From Stramenopiles sp. TOSAG23-6 (taxonomy: Eukaryota > Sar), in contig LT635921.1 of the NCBI GenBank assembly GCA_900128565.1, forward strand, positions 1 to 51,351: a stretch of DNA of 51,351 nt, written 5' to 3'. Numbering within the stretch: position 1 is the stretch's first letter; each line of letters starts with the position of its first letter. The notes below the pieces were generated by a model, which did not search any database, was not told where the DNA came from, and was given only the letters and a program-made list of their open reading frames with translations. Both the position numbers and the translations under genes were made by a program. Shown one piece after another: positions 36,801 through 44,295 of this stretch.

Positions 36801-39265
36801 ACAGGCGTTCGTGTAAGGTAATCTTATATACCTTTTACAAAAATATGGTTGTCACACTTTGTATCTTTTATTATTCATTTTATACAGGATTTTCTGGAAC
36901 TCTATTGTACGAGGAATGGGTATATACCCTTTTTAACTCAGTTTTTTGTGCTTATCCTATTATTGCAATTGGGATATTTGATCAAGATTTGGTACAAGAG
37001 ATTTCTGTTGCCCAACCGAAACTGTACATGACGGGGCTACTGAATTTAGATTTAAATAATTTAAAAATGACAGAAACTGTAGGACTTGCAATAGTTCACA
37101 GTATAATTGTATTTATGTTTCCTTTACTTGTTTTTAATGGTATGGAAGCAAATGGTATTGGGGGATTCTACTGTTTTGGCACAACTGTATATAGCTGCAT
37201 TATTATAACATGTAATCTACGTGCAGCATTGATTACCTATACGTGGAACTGGGTTTCGTTTGCACTGATGGCATTCACAATTGTAGGATATTTTGGATTT
37301 CTCCTTTTGTACTCCAATATGAATATTAATCCAGCATTTCACTACGTAGGACCAAAATTGTTACAGAACAGTCTCTTTTGGTGTCTAGTGCTTGCTGCTC
37401 CCGCAGCTGCATTGCTTTTCGACTTAATCACAGAATACTGCAGGCTAAATTTCTTCAGCGATCCGATTGACATTGCACGCAATGTTAAACAAAACCTTCC
37501 CATAGGCATTGAGGAAGTAAATAGAATTTCACAGGTTCAAGATCACAAGAGTAGTACTCCTGTTGAGTTGATGAAATATCACAAAGATCATCAGCAACAT
37601 CAAAGTTATTTTACATTAGCACATCTTCGATCAATGCTTGACAATCATAAGGTCATTCACAATTTGGAGAAAATTAAATATAGCAAAAGTATTTTTGACC
37701 ACATTCAATTGCTTAATACCATGAGACATCATAATGGTAACCCTCATATTCAAGCTCCAAAACCTGATCGCACACATATTAATTTAGATGTCCCACAGTT
37801 TGTCTATGATCATGCGGAGTCGCCACACACATCATATATTAGTAAATTTGTTCGAAAATGCGGGGTAAATAGTAAATCTCACAATAAAATTGAAACACAA
37901 AAAGTAGAAGCATCTATTCAGCATCATCATACATGTGCAAAGAAATTAAAAACACTTCAACCGGGTATAAATCATACATCCAAGTCTCAAACATCGAGGC
38001 TCTTAAATAGTAATTTTCTTCAACAGGAGTTAAATTCGGTAAGACTAATTTTGACAGTCAGGAAAATCAAGTATTTCATCCTTGCTATGGGTACACTATT
38101 CATCATACTGGGCACACTTGGATATATAGAGTCATCAAAGATATTCGTTGTCGCCGGAATTTATGGATGTCCAATTGAAAAAAATAAGAATGGCGATACA
38201 AATACTCGAACCAATCAGAAGTGTACTTTTCCATCCACTGCAAATGTGGTGGTTGATTCCTATACAATCAGAAATTATAGGCTAACCAGCAATTCAGAAG
38301 AACGAATGAATTCCAAGCAACCATCAAATGAGTGGATTCGTACAAATGAAAATTACAATCCCCCGGTTATCACAGATTCCAGTTTAAGAGAGATGGCAAA
38401 GGGTGAGAAACAGGTTCGATGTAATGAAGGAGAAACTTGCCAAATAACTTTTACAATCCCTGAAGATATGCCTTATCCAATCCAGGTATTTTACAACATT
38501 GATAATTTTTACCAAAATCATAATCGTTATGTTTTTGATCGGTGCGATGAACAATTATCAGGCGATCTTGATTTTAATGCGTGTAACAAGTGTACAGAAT
38601 ATGTAAAGACAAATATCAAGAGTGAAACATACAAACATGGAACTACTACTGAAATACCATATGCTGCTTGTGGTTTAATTGCCCAGAGTATGTTTAATGA
38701 TAAAATCAGTTTATTATCATCAAATGGTATCGACGAACCCTCTAACATCAACTTGGTAATGAATACAAAAGTTTCGTGGTCACAAGATGACGATTTCTTC
38801 AAAAACCCTACCAAGTATAATACCCACACAAAGCGCACAACTGTAAAACCAATGTACATTTGGCCACTTGGAACTAATTATGATGATATAGGTAAAATGA
38901 CTTCTTCAGTGGAACAAGACGGACAACCCAATGACAAAGGTGGTTTCGAGGACGACCGTTTCAAAGTCTGGATGCGGGTTGCAGCTTTCCCAAACTTTTC
39001 CAAGATACTTGGAATAATAGAAAAACCTGAGGATTACACTCTTGATTATTTGAAGAAAGGATCTATACTCACATTTGATGTCCAGTCTGAATTTGACACA
39101 ACATCATTTGATGGTTCGAAGTCTATTATAATTAGAAATAAGAATTGGTTTGGCCAAAATACGGGATTAGAACTGATACTTATTTTCTTTGGAGTCGCGT
39201 GCTTTGTAATTTCGTTCGGTTTAACAATAAGACCAAACGTAAAGATCAAACCTGTACCATTGTAG
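33818..39265 (+). CDS. P4-ATPase phospholipid flippase fused to its CDC50 beta subunit
   Basis: 1,815 aa from the ATG at 33818. Residues 1 to about 1215 are a full P4-ATPase: actuator motif DGETNLK, TM4 motif PISLYVTLEF (PISL type of flippases), phosphorylation site SDKTGTLTQ with Asp459, nucleotide-domain KGADS, hinge VLTGDKMETAINIG, GDGANDVSMIQ, and the C-terminal TM block. A His/Gln-rich linker (about 1215-1405) follows. Residues about 1405-1815 are a complete CDC50/LEM3 subunit: TM near 1420-1442, a Cys-bearing ectodomain with NFYQNHNRYV, CGLIAQSMFND, FKVWMRVAAFPNFSKI, and a second TM near the end. Flippases normally need a separate CDC50 partner for folding and ER exit. A P4-ATPase C-terminus and a CDC50 N-terminus are both cytosolic, so the fusion is topologically sound. 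No stop or intron separates the parts. Confidence 0.95.
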   Translation: MNESKKNPPSKMEDDSKTLENTTNKGDETKVSTQKGQRVRNVLIGPTAFKERDTSETYASYATNSISTSKYSMFSFFPKCIFDQFRKVANFYFLLQTTFMAIGYYTDVFDNSIDPVTTGITLVGVVGLAMIMEALDDIARHKQDRITNSRLSSVIPCQGGTKEMHIRWDEIKVLDFVVLRVNEALPADMIVLATAHEDGLCYVETKNIDGETNLKIRKSNQGALMVAREGIVKPKENTGHDIYASELEKTISNVINMTGKLEYETPNNKIDQFGGKLEIGGKVYPCDSKTLLLRGSILRNTTWVIGLVVFTGSETKVIQNTRETPSKMSHLQHTVNRVLIIVFLAQFTIITCCDLLVMNWMSENVRNPPTNVWYLYPVGSTETMNSIPPILAFWFTYFVLYCNFIPISLYVTLEFCNMTMAKFINADMKMYNKEIDALALCRSTNLVQELGQVEYIFSDKTGTLTQNKMQFKCCLTRGVDIIQGFDEVGNNDSGPFNPQGLNDMRKKGGNDAKESQDFLTIMSVCHTCTCTKAEGKPEGEDEFVYNAESPDEKALIEGAALAGLTFIKREANVIVLRDDTMMPDAKGKRCWRRYQVLAVNEFNSTRKRMSCVVRVLPIAFTEDPPANTDKSGKILLLCKGADSFVMDLADNGDGWSSTHMPMMCKQLSQCAIKGLRTLVMAQKEVSESECNTWIEKYNAALSAMEGRKEKLAATAAEIEVNMHIVGASAIEDKLQDGIAPCIASLHEAEIKLWVLTGDKMETAINIGKSTEVLQSGMRIIPFDMPESLQRNSNTPEAQHYVEDRLKKLNTSIEVAIKKYGDPNVMSEAQKKHILDVNNRNGNFKALKSEETKVEQQNDNSIQWPDLLNLALVITGPCLSHIIGMTNEDGTPSPKSNAMESLLRNIGTRCVVVIGCRVSPLQKALVVRLIKEGVASQPICLAIGDGANDVSMIQEAHVGIGIRGLEGMQAVNSSDFAIGQFKFLTRLLLVHGRWNYRRSCKVILYTFYKNMVVTLCIFYYSFYTGFSGTLLYEEWVYTLFNSVFCAYPIIAIGIFDQDLVQEISVAQPKLYMTGLLNLDLNNLKMTETVGLAIVHSIIVFMFPLLVFNGMEANGIGGFYCFGTTVYSCIIITCNLRAALITYTWNWVSFALMAFTIVGYFGFLLLYSNMNINPAFHYVGPKLLQNSLFWCLVLAAPAAALLFDLITEYCRLNFFSDPIDIARNVKQNLPIGIEEVNRISQVQDHKSSTPVELMKYHKDHQQHQSYFTLAHLRSMLDNHKVIHNLEKIKYSKSIFDHIQLLNTMRHHNGNPHIQAPKPDRTHINLDVPQFVYDHAESPHTSYISKFVRKCGVNSKSHNKIETQKVEASIQHHHTCAKKLKTLQPGINHTSKSQTSRLLNSNFLQQELNSVRLILTVRKIKYFILAMGTLFIILGTLGYIESSKIFVVAGIYGCPIEKNKNGDTNTRTNQKCTFPSTANVVVDSYTIRNYRLTSNSEERMNSKQPSNEWIRTNENYNPPVITDSSLREMAKGEKQVRCNEGETCQITFTIPEDMPYPIQVFYNIDNFYQNHNRYVFDRCDEQLSGDLDFNACNKCTEYVKTNIKSETYKHGTTTEIPYAACGLIAQSMFNDKISLLSSNGIDEPSNINLVMNTKVSWSQDDDFFKNPTKYNTHTKRTTVKPMYIWPLGTNYDDIGKMTSSVEQDGQPNDKGGFEDDRFKVWMRVAAFPNFSKILGIIEKPEDYTLDYLKKGSILTFDVQSEFDTTSFDGSKSIIIRNKNWFGQNTGLELILIFFGVACFVISFGLTIRPNVKIKPVPL

Positions 39266-39277
39266 TTTTGAAAAAAT

Positions 39278-39283
39278 AATAAA
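39278..39283 (+). terminator. Poly(A) signal AATAAA of the flippase gene
   Basis: Exact AATAAA 13 bp after the stop codon, in the 111-bp convergent gap. Confidence 0.5.
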
Positions 39284-39376
39284 TCTTTAATTTACAAATG
39301 ACACCATATTTATTATTTTAAGATATGATTGAACTTCTAAATTTAGTATCTTGGAATTGAAATCACTAACACAAAA

Positions 39377-41005
39377 TTATTGATATTTCTTGGCACTCAT
39401 AAACTTTGAAAAGAAGCCTGCACTATCATGGCTAAAACCTCGTCTTGATGCTTCAGCAGCAAAGACTGCCATCATTGTACGAGTTTCTATTGAACTAGGT
39501 TGTAAAATAGCATTCATTCTCTGTTTTTTTGGAGGAATCTCCATGGTACCATCCATAACTAAGTTATTTCGTAGAGCATTTGTTACACCCATCATGTTTT
39601 GATTTTCATCGAAAAGACTTAAGTTATGTATATGCAAATTGCTCGTTTTGTATTTATGCAGATCGTTAACATATTCGTAGAAAGCTTCAATTTGTTCAGC
39701 ATATTTCGAAACGCTTGCACATCTATACTTATTACCACTATCATCATCATCATGATCATTCGAAGTTGTATGAATATTTCCATCACTATCCCTATTTGCA
39801 GCATATTCAATGTATTCATTGCAATCTACTATAAGTACAGGTAAAGCATCCACACATAAATGAGACTTTGACCCATCAATAAATCTAACACAACCTTTTA
39901 GAATATCTGGTATAGGAACGTGTAACACACTTTCACTTAGTATATCACAATTATCATGAGTAGTATTAGGTGCTAACCAACTTTCGTGATTTTCATGCAG
40001 TTTTGTTAAATATTCAAGAGAAACACCTGCTTCTTCTGATCTGCTGCGGATTTTAAGACGTTCATGACACGTTTCAGGTTCTGCTCTCAAGTAAATAAAT
40101 GCATCAGGTATTACTCCTGGAACTTGGGATACAACAGGATCAAACCAGGACTCATACAAGTTCATTTCTAGTGGAGTAAAACATTTTGTTTCAAACATAG
40201 CACGTACAAACACTAACCTATCACAAAATACAGATCGCTCCATAATACGAAGCGGTTTTTCGCCAATGACACTATTATAGGATTGCATCATACGCGTAAT
40301 AAAAACATATGTTTGAAATGCATAAGCATGTTTGACAGGGTCTTTGTAAAATGCATCTAATATATTCGTATCCTCTGACATATTTGAAGAACTTGCACGA
40401 TCAACAGAACTATTACTTCGACAGTCCTGCCATTTTGCAACAGGTTCAGGGACAACTTCAACTATGTCCTGTAGACGTAAATCACCAGCAATAATTTGCT
40501 GTAGAAAAGTTGTCTTACCAGAGCTAATATTACCTTCAACACAGAATGTCAATCGACGAGTTTTCGTGCCATGCAAACCTACCTGTGATCGAAGATCCAT
40601 TTCTCTTTGGGAAATATATGATGCTATCAACTTAGTCTCTTTGCTACAGCGTATACCCACAGTGTCACTTAGAAATGAAGCAAACTTCTCCTTGTTCCGA
40701 CTCATTGAATTAGAACAAAACTTTTCTAGGACAAGATGAATAGTGCCAAGGCCACCCAGAAGAAACAGACGCTCACTTTGTGGAGTTATTCCAGGAATTT
40801 TACGAAGGTCACTACTTCTCCAAGCAGTTTCGTATGCTACGTCTTCGTTTGCCAGTGTTTTCATTCGGGAGGGACTGCAATTAGTTGAAGTGGAGAAAAA
40901 AGACAGCGATGCCAAAGCAGTCGTCACTTTTCCACGCCGGTTAATAATCGGAAACCATGAACTTCCGAAACCTAGTCTAATAAATGTTGCTGGAATAATC
41001 ATCAT
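39377..41005 (-). CDS. Deoxynucleoside kinase with long N-terminal extension
   Basis: 542 aa, with the first ATG of the frame at 41005. From about residue 150 it is a dCK/dGK/TK2-type deoxynucleoside kinase that phosphorylates deoxynucleosides for DNA precursor salvage: P-loop FCVEGNISSGKTTF, VPEPVAKWQD, RIMERSVFCDRLVF (the ERS motif), PDAFIYLRAEPETCHERLKIRSR (lid Arg residues) and LHENHESWL. The N-terminal 40 residues (Arg, Ser and hydrophobics, no acids) look like an organelle-targeting peptide. Residues about 60-130 contain RKIPGITPQSERLFLLGGLGT, which resembles a helix-hairpin-helix, not usual in this family. After the kinase core there is an Asp/Asn-rich insert and a C-terminal tail. The base specificity cannot be read. 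Confidence 0.92.
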   Translation of the reverse strand: MMIIPATFIRLGFGSSWFPIINRRGKVTTALASLSFFSTSTNCSPSRMKTLANEDVAYETAWRSSDLRKIPGITPQSERLFLLGGLGTIHLVLEKFCSNSMSRNKEKFASFLSDTVGIRCSKETKLIASYISQREMDLRSQVGLHGTKTRRLTFCVEGNISSGKTTFLQQIIAGDLRLQDIVEVVPEPVAKWQDCRSNSSVDRASSSNMSEDTNILDAFYKDPVKHAYAFQTYVFITRMMQSYNSVIGEKPLRIMERSVFCDRLVFVRAMFETKCFTPLEMNLYESWFDPVVSQVPGVIPDAFIYLRAEPETCHERLKIRSRSEEAGVSLEYLTKLHENHESWLAPNTTHDNCDILSESVLHVPIPDILKGCVRFIDGSKSHLCVDALPVLIVDCNEYIEYAANRDSDGNIHTTSNDHDDDDSGNKYRCASVSKYAEQIEAFYEYVNDLHKYKTSNLHIHNLSLFDENQNMMGVTNALRNNLVMDGTMEIPPKKQRMNAILQPSSIETRTMMAVFAAEASRRGFSHDSAGFFSKFMSAKKYQ

Positions 41006-41349
41006 ACGCAACTACAACACGATTAAGTAAGTGTTCCAAGTTGATTCTTGAGATTCTGCAAGGATTCTGAGCTGTCAAATCTCGGACCAAATCTCGTGGT
41101 CAAAATTCGATTTACTAGGACCTACATTTGATTTCGATCATGTGAACATCATTGATCTAGATCAAGAGAGTATATATATTTCATAACATATTTCATACGA
41201 ATAGAGCTCACTCAACGTACTGCCTAGAAACACCCAGCAAACTTACACCACTCAAAAATTGTAAGTAATATTACATCTAGTGTCATTGAATATTTACTTT
41301 ATAACTGTTTAAGAGTTGTATAGTTGCCCGTAATTAACAATTAAACGCA
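41006..41349. promoter_or_regulatory. Divergent promoter region with TTGATCTAGATCAA palindrome and TATA stretch
   Basis: 344 bp between the kinase and DCC gene starts. A perfect 14-bp palindrome lies at 41152-41165, followed directly by a TATATATA run at 41171-41178 that could be a TATA box for the + gene. No gene is visible. Confidence 0.4.
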
Positions 41350-41904
41350 ATGCTTCTTAAAAAAATCGTCGTGTGTGTGTCTGCTACGATTTGCAGTTCA
41401 TTCTTGGTTGCTAAATATCTCCAACCCCCGGAGAATGTTCATTCTATCCTACTGTTTGACGGCGTCTGTAACCTTTGTAATACATTTGTGAATATAGTTG
41501 CGGATGGGGATTCAAAAAGAAATGTTAAATTTGGGGCACAGCAAAAACATATGGACCTACTAGACCGTTTAGGTGCCCCAAAAGACTTGTCCACAGTAGT
41601 GCTAGTTCAAGGTGATAAATATTGGACCCGGACGGCCGCAGTGATGAAAACATTTGCTTTGATGGACCCCATACCATGGCATATTTTGACAATATTCTAC
41701 TTACTACCCTCTCCGGTAGGCGATTTTTTTTATAAGCTTGTAGCGAAATATCGATATAAAGTTTTCGGTGTTTCAGACACGTGTCGTGTCCCTACGGAAA
41801 GTTTCAAAGGGCGTTTTATTGATGACATATCAGAAGAAGATAAAAATGAAGACATTGACGAGAATACTAGTTTTAATAAATCAATGATTAGAGAGGACCT
41901 ATAA
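41350..41904 (+). CDS. DCC-family (DUF393) thiol-disulfide-type protein
   Basis: 184 aa from an ATG. The family mark is the DGVCNLC motif (DxxCxxC) in LLFDGVCNLCNTFVNIV near residue 38, which resembles a thioredoxin-like active site, plus RTAAVMKTFALM and the C-terminal VAKYRYKVFG. The N-terminus MLLKKIVVCVSATICSSFL is a hydrophobic stretch, either a signal anchor or a transit peptide. Family members are annotated as thiol-disulfide oxidoreductases, but the biochemical role of most is unproven. The C-terminus is acidic. The next 1 kb has no clear gene. Confidence 0.9.
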   Translation: MLLKKIVVCVSATICSSFLVAKYLQPPENVHSILLFDGVCNLCNTFVNIVADGDSKRNVKFGAQQKHMDLLDRLGAPKDLSTVVLVQGDKYWTRTAAVMKTFALMDPIPWHILTIFYLLPSPVGDFFYKLVAKYRYKVFGVSDTCRVPTESFKGRFIDDISEEDKNEDIDENTSFNKSMIREDL

Positions 41905-42043
41905 TGTTTTTATTAAAAATAAAAAAAACAGAATTCGCATTTTACACTCCAAAAAGTTGTTCGAAAGATACAATGACTATTTTTTACATATCATTTTCAT
42001 ACACAAACACATCAAAGTGAAAATATGCTTAAATATTATAAAA

Positions 42044-42120
42044 CATAAGATGCAGGAGTCGAACCCACAAATGATGATTTGGACCTTACACGAGTAATTC
42101 ATCATATAACCATTTCTTAT
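42044..42120 (-). pseudogene. tRNA-like fragment or degenerate tRNA
   Basis: Read on the minus strand, a perfect pol III B-box (GGTTCGACTCC, matching GGTTCGANTCC) forms the T-loop. The flanks ATAAGAA and ATCTTAT pair at 6 of 7 positions as an acceptor stem, and the total length is tRNA-sized (about 76-77 nt). A CAAAT/ATTTG hairpin could be a long variable arm. The anticodon stem does not form and the T-stem needs two wobbles, so this is likely a decayed or SINE-like tRNA relic, not a working gene. Confidence 0.3.
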
Positions 42121-42382
42121 ACGACAGAAAATTAAAAGAACTGTCTAGTTCCAAATTTAAGGAACAGTCTGCTTCAATGGTAGACTTTTCAAAGAAGAGA
42201 ATGTCCAGTAATACTAAATAAGCAAATATCATATATACATGGATCATCAAACAACCTTACATAGTCTCGCAAAGAAGCACACACTGGAAAAGAACTAGGA
42301 AAGAATTAGGAAAGAAACAGGGAAAATATATAGAGGAGAAAGAAACACTGAGAAAACATATTTTGACACAGGATAACTCATC

Positions 42383-42432
42383 ATTATCATGGATATACAC
42401 ACAATAGTTATATTGGATATACCCATGATAAT
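42383..42432. repeat. Inverted repeat ATTATCATGG / CCATGATAAT
   Basis: Two perfect 10-nt arms separated by 30 nt in the gap after the DCC gene. The meaning is unknown. Confidence 0.4.
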
Positions 42433-42703
42433 CAAATGTCATCAAGTATATTAGATGGTAATATCTCCACAAAAAAAACGAAGAGCCATGAAGCACGTTA
42501 TTTTTTTTTTGAGGGAGTCAGACAATCGCACTAATTTTAACAAGGTGTACGAGCGCAAATTTCACCATAGGGTGTTGGGAATACGCCGTCATCATTTTGA
42601 ATAAAACCATAGATCCAAAGTTACTAAACGCACCTTGCGGCGCACGTTTTCACAATGGAGCTGTAGGAGGAAGTATTCATTACCATACAAGGAAAACAAC
42701 GCC

Positions 42704-42732
42704 GCAGCCACAGCGCAGCCACAGCGCAGCCA
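42704..42732. repeat. 11-bp GC-rich tandem repeat
   Basis: About 2.6 copies of gcagccacagc, GC-rich amid AT-rich DNA, in the gap upstream of the methyltransferase gene. Confidence 0.6.
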
Positions 42733-42940
42733 AGCAAAGCGACGAAACACAACACGTGCTTGACTCGAACTGACTCCATCAGATTCTTTTTTTGCTATTA
42801 TATTCTCCATTATTATCTTAAAAATAATTATTAATTTGGTACCCCAATACAATGTTCCTTTTGAAACAATACCATTATATATTTCAACTCTAAATACTCA
42901 TGTGCCCGAAGATTCACCATATTGATAGAATAGGTAGATA

Positions 42941-44131
42941 ATGACACAAAAAAATCTTCAGGATGGGAGTAATTGTACAATGACTCTGGAGATTATTACA
43001 CGTAAAGTGACACGTCTTATGAGACGCGGTGCCAGGCTTCCCGATATCATTGACGCTGCCAGACTTGCTTCACAAGATGATTTACATCGATTTGATATTA
43101 CTGCACAAAGAGTAGTGTGCAATGCAATGATGGATTCATTTATAAGAAAATACCCTTCGCAGAATACGGAAAAACTGTTGCGACAGATCGCTTCAACAAT
43201 TGAACTCGAGGATCAGTTGTTAAGTGATGACTTCGCAACTATCTTTTTGGAATCACTAAAAAAAATTTCGTCGTTAAAAAAAAACTGGGATGTAAGGCAG
43301 TTTTCTTACAGTTTGAAAACTGATACCGAGGATAATTATAACAAAGTAAATATTCATAGTACTAGTGATATTTTATCAGGCTCAACTGGAAATCATCCTT
43401 GGAGTTGTGGATTTTTGTTGGGTGAAATTGCACTAAACCACCGAAATATATTTCAGGGCAAACGAATATTAGAATTAGGCGCAGGTGTTGGCGTGTCGAC
43501 AATATGCATGGCACGACAGTCACCTGCTGCATTGTATGCAACTGATGGTAATAAAAAGACTTTAGATAATTTAATGAAAAATCTTTCTCTGAATGGTCTT
43601 TGTATAGAAACTATGAACAGTGAAGAAATTATTGATTTGAATATAGAAACGATGAACAGTGAAGAAATTATTGATTTGAATATAGAAACGATGAACAATG
43701 AAGAAATTATTGATTTGAATAAAGATACTGCTGCAGTTGGAGCATGTAAAGTAAATAATGTACCAAATGTAAAATGTGGAATATTAGATTGGGGTACTGC
43801 AAATGTGAATATTTTAAAAGCTATCAAACCAGACATCATTATTGGTTCAGATTTAGTATATAGTCCTGAAAATATCACTCCTTTAATTGACGTTCTACTT
43901 ATACTATTAGAGTTTTCAACAACTTCAAAACAAAAACCTATGGCATTGCTTGTTCACGCAGTACGCAATCAAGATACATTTAATGCATTTCGTGTGGCTT
44001 GTATTGATAATAATATGATATTAAAAGATGTGACTAAAAAGTTTTTGTCTAATCAACAGACATCCATACAATTTCATCATGATGTAAAGTTTGACGAGGA
44101 ATCGTTCAAGTGTTATCAAATCACTTTGTAG
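42941..44131 (+). CDS. Family-16 protein methyltransferase (METTL/FAM86-like)
   Basis: 396 aa from an ATG. The SAM-dependent Rossmann fold is clear: HPWSCGFLLGEIA near residue 150, motif I ILELGAGVGVSTICMA near 176-190, an acidic loop YATDGNKKT, and the family's DLVY-type motif IIIGSDLVYSP near residue 305. The N-terminal 130 residues (helical, with TRLMRRGARLP) resemble the FAM86/EEF2KMT type, which methylates a Lys of elongation factor 2; that substrate assignment is tentative. Between motif I and the DLVY motif is an in-frame expansion, IETMNSEEIIDLN, three times (residues 222-260), that must loop out of the fold. Convergent with the kinesin gene, 164 bp apart. Confidence 0.88.
   Translation: MTQKNLQDGSNCTMTLEIITRKVTRLMRRGARLPDIIDAARLASQDDLHRFDITAQRVVCNAMMDSFIRKYPSQNTEKLLRQIASTIELEDQLLSDDFATIFLESLKKISSLKKNWDVRQFSYSLKTDTEDNYNKVNIHSTSDILSGSTGNHPWSCGFLLGEIALNHRNIFQGKRILELGAGVGVSTICMARQSPAALYATDGNKKTLDNLMKNLSLNGLCIETMNSEEIIDLNIETMNSEEIIDLNIETMNNEEIIDLNKDTAAVGACKVNNVPNVKCGILDWGTANVNILKAIKPDIIIGSDLVYSPENITPLIDVLLILLEFSTTSKQKPMALLVHAVRNQDTFNAFRVACIDNNMILKDVTKKFLSNQQTSIQFHHDVKFDEESFKCYQITL
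43604..43720 (+). repeat. 39-bp coding minisatellite, 3 copies
   Basis: Three head-to-tail 39-bp units (43604-43642, 43643-43681, 43682-43720) differ at only one or two bases (act/acg, agt/aat) and encode IETMN(S/N)EEIIDLN. The array is a multiple of 3, so the frame is kept. Confidence 0.95.
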
Positions 44132-44295
44132 AAGACAAATTAATATAAATATTATTAAAACGAAGATTAATACAATTTTATAATATATTTGATAATAATA
44201 CAAAAACTTCTAGAAAATTTCTGTAAATACAAATACATAAAACGAAATGCTAATACTTTTGCATATCATTTATACAGCATATATAATTTTTTTTC

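Larger units (their letters stand above)
41905..42940. other. 1 kb gap without a confident gene
   Basis: Contains a tRNA-like fragment (42044-42120, minus), a 10-bp inverted repeat (42383-42392 with 42423-42432, 30-nt loop), an 11-bp tandem repeat (42704-42732), and short purine-rich repeats (aggaaagaa) around 42290-42325. Open frames of 79 and 86 codons on the minus strand (42257-42496, 42592-42852) have no recognisable features. This is the only place where two + genes follow one another, so a minus-strand gene might be hidden here. Confidence 0.5.

Noticed and set aside
42060-42110. Val or Trp tRNA readings of the tRNA-like fragment
   Set aside because: The plus-strand Val-like anticodon loop conflicts with the B-box orientation; the Trp reading has no anticodon stem.
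42592-42852. 86-codon minus-strand ORF in the 1 kb gap
   Set aside because: No recognisable domain, and it overlaps a GC-rich tandem repeat. Kept only as a reason to re-examine the gap because strand alternation predicts a minus gene here.
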